A DNA stretch of 64,000 nt from PWQG01 sp040882255 (lineage in GTDB: Bacteria; Pseudomonadota; Gammaproteobacteria; Pseudomonadales; Pseudohongiellaceae): positions 248,001 to 312,000 of the forward strand of contig JBBEBP010000011.1 of the NCBI GenBank assembly GCA_040882255.1, read 5' to 3'. How positions within the stretch are numbered: position 1 is the first letter of the stretch; each line of letters starts with the position of its first letter. A program made the translations under genes and the position numbers. The notes below the pieces were generated by a model. It was not told the origin of the DNA and did no database searches. It worked only from the letters and a program-made list of their open reading frames with translations. Below are positions 1-8,638 of this stretch, piece after piece.

Positions 1-662
1 CGCTGCCAGATACCGAGCCGCATATTGTCGAGAACGGCGCTGGTTACACGGTGGACGTCGTGGAGGGCCACAAGACCGGCTTCTATCTGGACCAGTCCGC
101 CAACCGGGCGCTGGCCCGCCGGGAAGCGAAGGGGCGCCGGGTACTGAACTGTTTTTCCTACACAGGCGCGTTCAGCGTCGCCGCCCTGCAGGGTGGAGCG
201 AGCCATGTCACCAATGTGGATGCCTCGGAACCGGCCCTGGAGCGCGCCGCCGCGCATATGGCGTTGAATGGCTTTGACAAAGGGCAGTACAGCAATCTGT
301 GCGCCAACGCCTTCCAGCAACTGCGGCGTTTCCGTGAGGACGAGCGGCAATTCGACCTGATCATACTGGATCCTCCCAAGTTCGCCGACAGCCGCAATCA
401 GCTCAAGAAGGGCGCGCGAGCCTACAAGGATATTGCCCTGCAGGCCGCCTACCTGTTGTCCCCGGGCGGCCTGCTGATGACCTTCTCCTGTTCCGGTGCC
501 ATGGACATGGGGCTGTTCCAGAAAATCACCGCCGATGCGCTACTGGACGCGGGGCGTTTCGGGCAAGTACAGGCCTGGTTGTACCAGGGCGCGGACCATC
601 CGGTGTCCCTGCCATTTCCCGAGAGCCTCTATCTGAAAGGGTTGTTGTGCCGGCTTGACTGA
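1..662 (+). CDS. rlmI: 23S rRNA m5C1962 methyltransferase RlmI, C-terminal part (5' end outside window)
   Basis: SAM-dependent methyltransferase acting on cytosine 1962 of 23S rRNA. The open frame runs in from the window edge (codons begin at base 3), so only the catalytic Rossmann part is present and the N-terminal PUA region lies outside. Visible motifs, in order: ENG-Y-VD followed by GHKTGFYLDQS, motif I NCFSYTGAFSVAA, an acidic ribose-binding segment NVDASEPAL, motif IV LDPPKFA and FSCSG with the likely catalytic cysteine. The GTG at 51 is internal and is not the true start. It ends 134 bp before mtnC, same strand. Identification is confident because the GHKTGFYLDQ block is typical of the RlmI/RlmK-like group; RlmI rather than a close paralogue is inferred from length and motif order. 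Confidence 0.85.
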   Translation, partial: LPDTEPHIVENGAGYTVDVVEGHKTGFYLDQSANRALARREAKGRRVLNCFSYTGAFSVAALQGGASHVTNVDASEPALERAAAHMALNGFDKGQYSNLCANAFQQLRRFREDERQFDLIILDPPKFADSRNQLKKGARAYKDIALQAAYLLSPGGLLMTFSCSGAMDMGLFQKITADALLDAGRFGQVQAWLYQGADHPVSLPFPESLYLKGLLCRLD

Positions 663-702
663 CTGAAAGGGGCATTGCTACCGGAAGACCGTGATTTCGC
701 GA

Positions 703-708
703 TATAAT
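703..708 (+). promoter_or_regulatory. possible -10 hexamer upstream of mtnC
   Basis: A perfect TATAAT lies about 90 bp before mtnC. No good -35 hexamer sits at 16-18 bp (the bases there read ACCGGA), so this is only a suggestive promoter. Downstream, at about 728-750, the leader can fold a GC-rich hairpin (CGAAG..CGGG / CCCG..CTTCG with a 2-nt bulge) before the ribosome binding site GGAGG. Confidence 0.3.
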
Positions 709-796
709 CGGCGCCGTTTTCACAAACCCCGAAGAACGGGCGCCCCGCTTCGGCGGAGAGCAGCATCGCTGATCGTTTTTCACGACTGGAGGCCCA

Positions 797-1501
797 ATGA
801 AGCCGCTAGCCATCGTTACCGATATTGAGGGAACCACCAGCTCGATCCGCTTCATTCGGGATGTACTGTTCGTCTATGCCGAGCGGTTCCTGCCGGATTA
901 TGTTCGAGAGCACAAGGACGAGCGTGACGTGGCACGTCAGTTGCGCGGTATCAGCGACAAGACCGGCATCACCCTGAAGGATACGGAAGGGCTGGTTGCC
1001 AGCCTGCAGCAATGGATGCGCGACGGCAAGCAGGTCAATGAACTCAAAATTCTGCAGGGAATGGTCTGGGAGGAAGGCTACCGGAAGAGCGAGTTCCAGG
1101 CCCATGTCTACCCGGATGTGCCGGAGAAGCTGCGCGAGTGGCTGGAGCGGGAAATCAATCTGTATGTGTACTCCTCGGGCGCCGAGAAAGCCCAGCGGCT
1201 GTATTTTCGCTATTCCAGCCAGGGTGACCTCCGGTTGATGTTCGCCGGCTACTTCGATACTGCCATCGGGCCCAGGGAGGAAGTGGACTCGTATCGCAGT
1301 CTGGCCGCCGGCGTGGCGCTGGAGCCACAGCAGATGCTGTTCATCTCCGATACCGAAGCCGAGCTCGACGCGGCGCGGGAAGCGGGTATGCATACATTGC
1401 GTGTGGTGCGCCCGGAGGAGATCGGCGGTTCGCCGGAGCAGGTCGAATCGGCGCACCCGGTGGTCAACAGTTTCAGCGAAATTAATCTCGACAGTCTTTG
1501 A
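797..1501 (+). CDS. mtnC: enolase-phosphatase E1 (methionine salvage)
   Basis: HAD-superfamily enzyme converting 2,3-diketo-5-methylthiopentyl-1-phosphate to 1,2-dihydroxy-3-keto-5-methylthiopentene in the methionine salvage pathway, in the cytosol. The N-terminus VTDIEGTTSSIRFI carries the HAD motif I in the DxE form typical of MtnC, YVYSSGAEKAQ is motif II, and FISDTEAELDAAREAGM is the C-terminal metal-binding motif. 234 residues is normal for the family. The ATG has GGAGG five bases upstream. In related bacteria mtnC is usually next to mtnB and mtnD; neither is in this window, so the gene stands alone here between rlmI and the convergent liu operon. Confidence 0.93.
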   Translation: MKPLAIVTDIEGTTSSIRFIRDVLFVYAERFLPDYVREHKDERDVARQLRGISDKTGITLKDTEGLVASLQQWMRDGKQVNELKILQGMVWEEGYRKSEFQAHVYPDVPEKLREWLEREINLYVYSSGAEKAQRLYFRYSSQGDLRLMFAGYFDTAIGPREEVDSYRSLAAGVALEPQQMLFISDTEAELDAAREAGMHTLRVVRPEEIGGSPEQVESAHPVVNSFSEINLDSL

Positions 1502-1545
1502 TCTGTCCGGTGGCCGTTTCCTGCGGAGCACCTGATTCGCGGCTG

Positions 1546-3501
1546 TCAGGCCATGGCCCGATATTCGTCAAGGGCTTCCGGGTTGGCCAGCGCATCGCGG
1601 TTGGTGATGTCTTCACCGAGCAGAGCCGAACGCACGGCGAGCTCTGCGATTTTTCCACTGAGTGTGCGGGGGATATCGCTCACGGCGAAAATATCCCGGG
1701 GTACATGGCGCGGAGAAGCTCCGTCACGGACCGCCTGGCGGATCCGGTCGCGCAGTCCGTCATCCAGCGAATACCCCTCTGTGAGACGTATGCACAGCGC
1801 GATCCGCACATCACCGCGTTCCGGGAGACCCACGGCTACCGCTTCGGCGACCTCCGGTAATGGCTCCACCTGACGATAAATCTCCGCTGTGCCGATCCGG
1901 ACGCCTCCCGGGTTGAGTACCGTGTCGGATCGACCCAGAATCACAAAGCCGCCTTTAGGGCGCTGTTCCGCATAGTCGCCGTGTGTCCAGATATCCGGAA
2001 AACGATCGAAGTAGGCCTGCCGATAACGTTTTCCGTCTGGGTCGTTCCAGAAACCGGTAGGCATGCTGGGGAAAGACTGGCGGCAGACCAGCTCGCCTCT
2101 CTCGCCGATCACCGCTTCACCTGCCTCGTTGAGCACGGCCACATCCATACCCAGGCCTGCACACTGGATCTCGCCACGGCGCACCGGTAGCAGCGGGCAA
2201 CCCAGTACGAAGCAGGAGATGATGTCGGTGCCTCCGGAAATCGATTGCAGGGCCACGTCAGGGTGGATGTGCTCATAGACGTGGTCGAAGTGTTCTGGCA
2301 GCAGGGGGGATCCGGTACTGAGTATGGTCTGCAGACTGCCCAGTGAATGTGTTCTCCGTGGCGCCAGTCCCTGTTTCTGCGCCGTGGCGATGAATTTTGC
2401 GGATACGCCGAAGTGGGTGATGCCGGTCTCATCGATCAGATCGAACAGGCTGTCAGGCGCCGGATGGAAGGGAGAGCCGTCGTACAGGACCAGAGTGGCT
2501 CCCGACGCCAGTCCGCTGACCAGCCAGTTCCACATCATCCATCCGCAGGTGGTGAAGTAGAACAGGACGCTGCTGTTCGTCAGGTCTGCGTGGAGTTCGT
2601 GTTCCTTGCGGTGTTGCAGCAGTGTGCCGCCCACTCCGTGGATGATGCACTTGGGTTTGCCGGTGGTTCCCGAAGAGTACATGATGAATAGCGGATCATT
2701 GAACTGCATCGCGGCAAACTGCAGGGGTACAGGGTTGCGGGGCGTGGCATCGTGCCAGTGGATCGAGTTGCGGATCCCGGGGGAAGGAGTGTCGCCATAC
2801 AGCTCCGGCAACAGCACCAGCCGCTTTACCGATGGCAATGCCGCCTGCAGGCGCTCCAGTGTTTTCGCATGCCGGTTGATACGGCCTGCGTAGCAATGAC
2901 TGGACACCGCGAAAAGAATGACCGGCTCGATCTGTGTGAGCCGGTCCAGTACGCCATTGACGCCAAAATCGGGGGAGCAGGAGGACCAGACCGCGCCCAC
3001 GCTGGCGGTGGCCAGCATGGCGACGACCGTCTCCGGGCGGTTGGCGGCAAAGGCGGCGACGCGGTCGCCGGGAGTTACACCCTGTTCGCGCAGCCAGGCG
3101 ACCAGACGCGTGACCTCTGCGTGAAGAACTGCGTAAGTGACGGACTGCTGTATGCCGGTCTCGTCCCGAAAGAGCAGTGCGGTGTGGTCATCCTGACGGC
3201 ATAGCAGGTTCCGGGCATAGTTGAGCCGGGCGCCGGGAAACCAACGGTCCTGCCAGGGATGTTCTCCCTTGTCCAGCGTCCGGTCGGGTCCGGTATCGAG
3301 CTGGACACCGGTAAAGGCAAGACACTCGGACCAGAAGTATTCCCGATGGGTGATGCTCCACCGGTGCAGTGAGGCATAGTCGGTCAGGCTGGCGTCGTGG
3401 ACGGTGTTGATGTGCTCCAGGAATGCCTGCATGCGGCTGCCCTGGAGTCTGGAAACAGGAGGCGACCACAGAATTGTTCGGGCGTTCTGTGTATGACTCA
3501 T
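1546..3501 (-). CDS. aacS: acetoacetyl-CoA synthetase
   Basis: ATP-dependent ligase activating acetoacetate to acetoacetyl-CoA (ANL superfamily). An upstream in-frame start exists at 3585, but the ATG at 3501 forms an ATGA overlap with the liuE stop and matches the family N-terminus (MSHTQNARTILWSPP), giving 651 residues, the usual length. Visible: the P-loop-like MYSSGTTGKPK, the acetoacetate-ligase-type stretch GGTLLQHRKEHELHADL, adenylation motif GDYAEQRPKGGF, and the C-terminal catalytic lysine in TLSGKIAE (about K617). It is the last gene of the liu operon. Here it disposes of the acetoacetate released by HMG-CoA lyase, in place of the two-subunit CoA-transferase used by other bacteria. 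Confidence 0.93.
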   Translation of the reverse strand: MSHTQNARTILWSPPVSRLQGSRMQAFLEHINTVHDASLTDYASLHRWSITHREYFWSECLAFTGVQLDTGPDRTLDKGEHPWQDRWFPGARLNYARNLLCRQDDHTALLFRDETGIQQSVTYAVLHAEVTRLVAWLREQGVTPGDRVAAFAANRPETVVAMLATASVGAVWSSCSPDFGVNGVLDRLTQIEPVILFAVSSHCYAGRINRHAKTLERLQAALPSVKRLVLLPELYGDTPSPGIRNSIHWHDATPRNPVPLQFAAMQFNDPLFIMYSSGTTGKPKCIIHGVGGTLLQHRKEHELHADLTNSSVLFYFTTCGWMMWNWLVSGLASGATLVLYDGSPFHPAPDSLFDLIDETGITHFGVSAKFIATAQKQGLAPRRTHSLGSLQTILSTGSPLLPEHFDHVYEHIHPDVALQSISGGTDIISCFVLGCPLLPVRRGEIQCAGLGMDVAVLNEAGEAVIGERGELVCRQSFPSMPTGFWNDPDGKRYRQAYFDRFPDIWTHGDYAEQRPKGGFVILGRSDTVLNPGGVRIGTAEIYRQVEPLPEVAEAVAVGLPERGDVRIALCIRLTEGYSLDDGLRDRIRQAVRDGASPRHVPRDIFAVSDIPRTLSGKIAELAVRSALLGEDITNRDALANPEALDEYRAMA

Positions 3502-4421
3502 GGATCTTCTCCGTCTTCGGAGTGGGAGGCAGTAGCCACCGAGACCCGTGACTGCACAGGGCGTTGCAGCTGGGCGCTGATCCACTGTCCGGTGCGGACC
3601 AGGGCCGGAAGGTCGACTCCGGTTTCAATGCCCATGCCGTGCAACATGTAGATGACGTCCTCGGTGGACACGTTGCCGCTGGCTCCCCTGGCGTACGGAC
3701 AGCCTCCGAGTCCGGCGACGGAGCTGTCCACGGTGGCAATGCCCAGCTGCAGGGCGGCGAGGATATTGGCCAGGGCCTGTCCGTAGGTGTCGTGGAAATG
3801 GACGGCCAGCTGGCTGGCATCCGTCCGTTCCATGCAGCATTCCAGGACCTGTTGTACCTGGCGGGGCGTGCCGACTCCGATGGTGTCACCGACGGACACC
3901 TCGTAGCAGCCGATGTCCATCAGCAGCCCGGTGACCCGGGCGACCTCGCGGGCCGGCACGTCTCCCTGCCAGGGGCAGCCCATGGCACAGGAGACGTAAC
4001 CGCGTACCGCCACGCCGGCCTGCTGGGCGGCCTCGCAGACGGCAGCAAAACGCTGCATGCTCTCATCGATGCTGCAGTTGATGTTCTTCTGGCTGAACGC
4101 CTCCGAGGCAGCCGCAAATACCGCTACTTCCCGCACGCCGGCATCCATCGCGCGTTGCAGGCCTGTCAGGTTGGGGGTGAGCGCGGTGTAGCGCACGTCC
4201 TGACGGCGCCGGATACCGGTGATGACCTGATCGGAGCCGGCCATCGAAGGGACCCAGCGCGGTGAGACAAAACTGCCCGCCTCAATGTGCCGTATCCCCG
4301 CGTCCGCCAATCGCTCGATGAACGCGATGCGGTCCTCCACGGACAGCTGGCCGGATTCGTTCTGCAGGCCGTCCCGGGGTCCGACCTCCACGATCCGTAC
4401 CCGCTCGGGTGACTCGATCAT
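3498..4421 (-). CDS. liuE: hydroxymethylglutaryl-CoA lyase
   Basis: Cleaves 3-hydroxy-3-methylglutaryl-CoA into acetyl-CoA and acetoacetate, the last specific step of leucine degradation. 307 residues, a single TIM-barrel HMGL-like domain. Visible: N-terminal VRIVEVGPRDGLQNE (metal/substrate aspartate), metal ligands in HFHDTYGQ (H208, H210) and the signature GLGGCPYARGASGNVSTED with catalytic C241. Its start overlaps the liuD stop by 4 nt and its stop overlaps the aacS start by 4 nt, so translation is probably coupled on both sides. Also known as mvaB. Confidence 0.95.
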   Translation of the reverse strand: MIESPERVRIVEVGPRDGLQNESGQLSVEDRIAFIERLADAGIRHIEAGSFVSPRWVPSMAGSDQVITGIRRRQDVRYTALTPNLTGLQRAMDAGVREVAVFAAASEAFSQKNINCSIDESMQRFAAVCEAAQQAGVAVRGYVSCAMGCPWQGDVPAREVARVTGLLMDIGCYEVSVGDTIGVGTPRQVQQVLECCMERTDASQLAVHFHDTYGQALANILAALQLGIATVDSSVAGLGGCPYARGASGNVSTEDVIYMLHGMGIETGVDLPALVRTGQWISAQLQRPVQSRVSVATASHSEDGEDP

Positions 4422-6175
4422 TCGTTGATGTCCTCTGCAAAGGTGAGCAGCACCGTATCCGGTGCCACCAGCTCGCCTTCACTGCAGGGCAGGGTGGCGA
4501 TGGTGGCGGCACGTGGCGCCGTCAGTGTATGTTCCATTTTCATGGCTTCCATGATCAGCAGGGTCTGGCCGGCCGTGACGGCTTCGCCTTCGGCCACCTG
4601 GAGCGAGACGATACGTCCCGGCAGGGGGGCGACGATCCGGTTGCTGCGATCCGGCCCGGCCTCGGTGGCGTCACGGCCATGGCCCGGCGCCGGCTTCTCC
4701 TGCAGATGGTAACGCCGGCTGAAGGGATTGTGGGTCAGATTACGCCAGGCCCGCAATGGTCCCGCAGGAACATCCTCTCGAATACTCATCCGATCAGCGG
4801 CGGTCGCGGCAGACGTGTCGCGGAGCAGTGCGGGCAGTACTTCCTCCAGCCAGGTGGTGGGCATGGAACCGGAAAGGAAATCCGGATGTTGCACCAGTGT
4901 GGCCAGTAGAGTGGCATTGGTGTCCGTTCCCTCCACCCGGATCTGTTGCAGTACTTCTGCCATCATCCGGATGACATCGTTGCGCTGCGGAGCATGCACG
5001 ATCAGCTTGGCCAGTAGCGAGTCGTAGTGGACAGAAACGGTGTCGCCGGCCATATAGCCGGTGTCGATGCGCAGGCCGGGGCCGATTGGCCACCGGATAC
5101 TCTGCAGTCGGCCGGCGGAGGGAAGGAAATCCAGGGCCGGGGTTTCCGCGTTGAGCCTTGCCTCCATCGCATGCCCCTGCAGCGGCACATCCTGTTGTGT
5201 CAGGGGTAGTGGTTCTCCGCTGGCAATCCGCAACTGCCAGGCAACCAGATCCTGACCGGTGACCGCTTCGGTGACCGGGTGCTCTACCTGCAGACGGGTG
5301 TTCATTTCCATGAACCAGAATTCATTGTCTCGCATAAGAAATTCTACGGTGCCGGCGCCAACGTAGCCGATGGCCCTGGCGGCCTGCACCGCAGCGTCTC
5401 CCATTTGCTGGCGCAATTGTTCCGACAAGCCCGGCGCAGGGGCTTCCTCGATCAGTTTCTGATGGCGGCGCTGGACCGAACAATCCCGTTCATGAAGATG
5501 GATGACCTGGCCCTGCGTGTCGGCAAAAACCTGCACCTCGATATGGCGGGCTCCCGTCAGGTATTTCTCCAGTAACACGGAGGCATCACCAAAGGCCGAT
5601 GAGGCCTCGCGGCGGACGGCTTTCAAGGCCTCCATGAACTGCTCCTCGCGGTGCACCACTCGCAGTCCGCGGCCCCCGCCTCCGGCCACGGCCTTGATCA
5701 ATACGGGATAGCCGATGGCGGTGGCTTCCTGCTGCAGTTGCCCGTCGTCGGTGGTGCTACCTTCCGGGCTCTGGAAACCGGGTATCACCGGCACGTTGGC
5801 CGCCTGCATCAACTGTCTGGCGCGGGCCTTGGAGCCCATGTCCGCGATGACGTGGGCCGGAGGTCCCACAAAGATCAAACCGGCGTCTTCTACGGCCCTG
5901 GCGAAACCGGCATTCTCTGACAGGAACCCGTAGCCCGGATGGATGGCGTCGGCCCGCCACTCTCTTGCGGCAGCGAGAATGGCTTCAATATTCAGGTAGC
6001 TTTGATCAGACGGGGGCGGGCCCACTGCAAAGGCGGCATCCGCCATGCGCACAGGCAGGGCATTGTGGTCGGCCGTCGAATAGACTACGGCTGACTCGAT
6101 GCCCATTTCCTGCGCCGTGCGGAGCACCCGGCAGGCGATCTCGCCGCGGTTCGCCACAAGCAGACGGCGGATCAC
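4418..6175 (-). CDS. liuD: 3-methylcrotonyl-CoA carboxylase alpha (biotin) subunit
   Basis: Biotin carboxylase plus biotin-carrier subunit of methylcrotonyl-CoA carboxylase. Order: N-terminal ATP-grasp fold starting RRLLVANRGEIACRVLRTA, glycine-rich AVAGGGGRGLRVV, biotin carboxylase signature EMNTRLQVEHPVTEAVTGQDLV, then a BCCP domain with EAMKMEHTL (biotinyl lysine about K546). At 585 residues it is somewhat short for MCCA-type subunits because the linker between carboxylase and carrier is compact. The partner subunit is liuB, two genes upstream. Neighbours LiuA/B/C/E identify the acyl-CoA substrate; sequence alone would not exclude acetyl- or propionyl-CoA carboxylase. ATGA overlaps at both ends. 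Confidence 0.93.
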   Translation of the reverse strand: MIRRLLVANRGEIACRVLRTAQEMGIESAVVYSTADHNALPVRMADAAFAVGPPPSDQSYLNIEAILAAAREWRADAIHPGYGFLSENAGFARAVEDAGLIFVGPPAHVIADMGSKARARQLMQAANVPVIPGFQSPEGSTTDDGQLQQEATAIGYPVLIKAVAGGGGRGLRVVHREEQFMEALKAVRREASSAFGDASVLLEKYLTGARHIEVQVFADTQGQVIHLHERDCSVQRRHQKLIEEAPAPGLSEQLRQQMGDAAVQAARAIGYVGAGTVEFLMRDNEFWFMEMNTRLQVEHPVTEAVTGQDLVAWQLRIASGEPLPLTQQDVPLQGHAMEARLNAETPALDFLPSAGRLQSIRWPIGPGLRIDTGYMAGDTVSVHYDSLLAKLIVHAPQRNDVIRMMAEVLQQIRVEGTDTNATLLATLVQHPDFLSGSMPTTWLEEVLPALLRDTSAATAADRMSIREDVPAGPLRAWRNLTHNPFSRRYHLQEKPAPGHGRDATEAGPDRSNRIVAPLPGRIVSLQVAEGEAVTAGQTLLIMEAMKMEHTLTAPRAATIATLPCSEGELVAPDTVLLTFAEDINE

Positions 6176-6966
6176 GAGCCATCTCCCTTTGATGACGGGG
6201 CCCAGGGCGGCATGTTCTTGCTGAAGAAGGCGGCCAGACCCTGCTGGCCTTCCTCGCTGGTACGCAGCCGGGCGATCAGCTCGCAGGTGTAGCGGCGGGT
6301 TTCGTCGCTGGAAACGGGCGGCGCGACCGTGCGGATCAGCTCCTTGGTTGCCTGCAGGGCGGTCGGGCCGTTGTGCAGTATCTGTGCGGCGATGTCACGG
6401 GCCCGCGTCAACAGAGCGTCAGGTGGCACGATTTCATGCACCAGCTGCATCGCCTGGGCCTGCTCCGCATTGAAGGGCTCGGCGGTCAGGAAGAAACGGC
6501 GTGCCTGGTGAATGCCGATGCGGGCAATGAGCCAGGGGCTGATGACCGCTGGTGCAATGCCCAGTCTGACTTCGGTAATGGCGAATCGCGCATCCGAGGC
6601 TGCGATCACGATATCGCTGGCCGCCACGATCCCGGTGGCGCCGGCCATGGCGTTGCCGTTCACCGCAGCGATCAGGGGTTTCGGGAAGCGATGCAGTGTG
6701 TCCAGCATGTCCGCCAGGTGGCCGGCATCCTTGATGTTGTCCGCGTGGCTGAAGTTGACCATGGACTTCATGTAGTTGAGATCGGCGCCGGCCGAGAAGC
6801 TGCGCCCGGCACCCGTGATGATCACCACTCGTGTTCCGTTATCGTCGGCAAGCTGGCGAAGCGCCGTGGTGATCGCCTGGATCAGTTCCGGCCCGAAGGC
6901 ATTATGCCGCTCTGGCCGGTTCAGGGTCAGCAGGGTAATCCGGTCTGTGGTGGTGATATCAAGCAT
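6172..6966 (-). CDS. liuC: methylglutaconyl-CoA hydratase
   Basis: Enoyl-CoA hydratase/isomerase family protein that hydrates 3-methylglutaconyl-CoA to HMG-CoA. The frame is open to 7182, but the ATG at 6966 starts the family-typical MLDITTTDRITLLTLNRPERHNAF and gives 264 residues; the extra upstream part would overlap liuB. Visible: oxyanion-hole segment FSAGADLNYMKSM and the catalytic-region block NGNAMAGATGIVAASD. The assignment to methylglutaconyl-CoA rather than another enoyl-CoA rests on position between the two carboxylase subunit genes. The stop overlaps the liuD start by 4 nt; 40 nt separate it from liuB. Confidence 0.9.
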   Translation of the reverse strand: MLDITTTDRITLLTLNRPERHNAFGPELIQAITTALRQLADDNGTRVVIITGAGRSFSAGADLNYMKSMVNFSHADNIKDAGHLADMLDTLHRFPKPLIAAVNGNAMAGATGIVAASDIVIAASDARFAITEVRLGIAPAVISPWLIARIGIHQARRFFLTAEPFNAEQAQAMQLVHEIVPPDALLTRARDIAAQILHNGPTALQATKELIRTVAPPVSSDETRRYTCELIARLRTSEEGQQGLAAFFSKNMPPWAPSSKGDGS

Positions 6967-7006
6967 GGTGTTGTCTCTGTTCCCGTGGTCGTGCTGTAGA
7001 GCATTT

Positions 7007-8608
7007 TTACATTCTGAAAACACCGAAGCGGGTCGGCTCCGGCGGTGCGTGGCTGGCGGCGAACAGCGACAGGGCCAGTACCTCGCGGGTATACGCCGGA
7101 TCGATGATGCCGTCATCCCAGAGCCGGGCACTGGCGAACCAGGCGTTGCCTTCCTCCTCGTAGCGAGCCTCGATGGAGGCACGGTACGCGTCGCGCTCTT
7201 CCTCGTTCCATTGTTTTCCCTGGTTCCGCAGCGTGTCTTCGCGCACCTGGCTGAGCACGCCAGCGGCCTGGGCGCCGCCCATTACCGAGACGCGGGCATT
7301 GGGCCAGCTCCAGAGGAAGCGAGGATCATAGGCCCGGCCGCACATGCCGTAGTTGCCGGCACCGAAGCTGCCGCCCACAATTACCGTGATCTTGGGAACG
7401 GCGGCGGTGGCGACCGCGTTGACGAGCTTTGCTCCGTGCCGCGCAATGCCTTCGTGCTCATACTTGCGGCCTACCATAAAACCGGTGATGTTCTGCAGGA
7501 AGATCAGAGGGATGTTGCGCTGGCAGCATAACTCGATGAAGTGCGCGCCTTTTGTAGCCGATTCGGAAAACAGGATGCCGTTGTTGCCGAGCAGGCCTAC
7601 GGTCTGGCCATGAATGCGGGCGAAACCGCAGACCAGTGTGCTGCCGTAAAGCGGTTTGAACTCATCAAAGCGGGAACCGTCCACCACCCGGGCGATCACT
7701 TCCCGGATCTCGAAGGGCTGGCGTACGTCGCGTGGTATCAGGCCGTACAGTTCCCCGGGATCATGCAGCGGGGCCTCGGCCTCGTCCGGCCAGTCACGGC
7801 CGGGGCGATTGAGGTTGGCGACACTGCCGCGCAACAGGGCAATGGCATGGGCGTCATCGTCGGCCAGTTGATCGGCGACGCCGGAGATGCGGGCATGGAC
7901 ATCGCCTCCGCCCAGTTCTTCGGCGGTGACTTCCTCACCGGTGGCGGCCCTGACCAGTGGCGGTCCGCCCAGGAAGATTGTGCCCTGTTCCCGGACAATG
8001 ATCGATTCATCAGCCATGGCGGGCACATAGGCTCCACCCGCCGTGCAGGAGCCCATCACCGCCGCCAGCTGGGGGATGTTGCGGGCCGACAGATGTGCCT
8101 GGTTGTAGAAGATCCGTCCGAAGTGTTCGCGGTCCGGAAATACCTCGGCCTGATGTGGCAGATTGGCGCCGCCGGAATCGACCAGGTAGAGGCAGGGCAG
8201 GTGATTGTCGGCGGCGATCTGTTGCGCACGCAGGTGTTTTTTGACCGTCAGCGGATAATAGGTGCCGCCCTTGACCGTGGCATCATTGGCCACGATTACA
8301 CAGAGTTGCCCGGCGATCCGGCCCATGCCCGTGATCAGACCCGCGCCGGGAACCTCTTCATCGTAGACCTGCCAGGCAGCGAGCTGGGAGAATTCCAGAA
8401 AAGGGGAGCCGGTATCCAGCAGTGCCTCGACACGATCGCGGGGCAGTAGTTTGCCGCGTTCCGTGTGCCGGGTCCGGGCGCGCTCGCTGCCGCCGCGTGC
8501 GAAATGGTCTGTCTGCACGCGCAGTGCGTGGAGCCGCTCAAGCTGTGTGGCGCGATTGTCCCGATAATCCGGGCTGTCGGTGCGAAGGCTGGACTGGATG
8601 ACGGTCAT
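7007..8608 (-). CDS. liuB: 3-methylcrotonyl-CoA carboxylase beta (carboxyltransferase) subunit
   Basis: Carboxyltransferase subunit, 533 residues, the usual size for MCCB-type proteins. It moves the carboxyl group from biotin on LiuD to methylcrotonyl-CoA. Two crotonase-like halves are visible: N-terminal half with PCLYLVDSGGANLP and MGSCTAGGAYVPAMADES, C-terminal half with FLQNITGFMVGRKYEHEGIARHGAKLV and VIVGGSFGAGNYGMCGRAYDPRFLWSWPNARVSVMGG. The last motif with YGMCGRAYDPRF is typical of methylcrotonyl-CoA carboxylases rather than propionyl-CoA carboxylases. 30 nt downstream of liuA in the same operon. Confidence 0.95.
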   Translation of the reverse strand: MTVIQSSLRTDSPDYRDNRATQLERLHALRVQTDHFARGGSERARTRHTERGKLLPRDRVEALLDTGSPFLEFSQLAAWQVYDEEVPGAGLITGMGRIAGQLCVIVANDATVKGGTYYPLTVKKHLRAQQIAADNHLPCLYLVDSGGANLPHQAEVFPDREHFGRIFYNQAHLSARNIPQLAAVMGSCTAGGAYVPAMADESIIVREQGTIFLGGPPLVRAATGEEVTAEELGGGDVHARISGVADQLADDDAHAIALLRGSVANLNRPGRDWPDEAEAPLHDPGELYGLIPRDVRQPFEIREVIARVVDGSRFDEFKPLYGSTLVCGFARIHGQTVGLLGNNGILFSESATKGAHFIELCCQRNIPLIFLQNITGFMVGRKYEHEGIARHGAKLVNAVATAAVPKITVIVGGSFGAGNYGMCGRAYDPRFLWSWPNARVSVMGGAQAAGVLSQVREDTLRNQGKQWNEEERDAYRASIEARYEEEGNAWFASARLWDDGIIDPAYTREVLALSLFAASHAPPEPTRFGVFRM

Positions 8609-8638
8609 GTCGGCGATGTCCCTTTGGCTGACGGGTGA

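Noticed and set aside
3502..3585. N-terminal extension of acetoacetyl-CoA synthetase to 3585
   Set aside because: Those 28 residues overlap the liuE coding region and do not match the family; ATG 3501 forms an ATGA junction.
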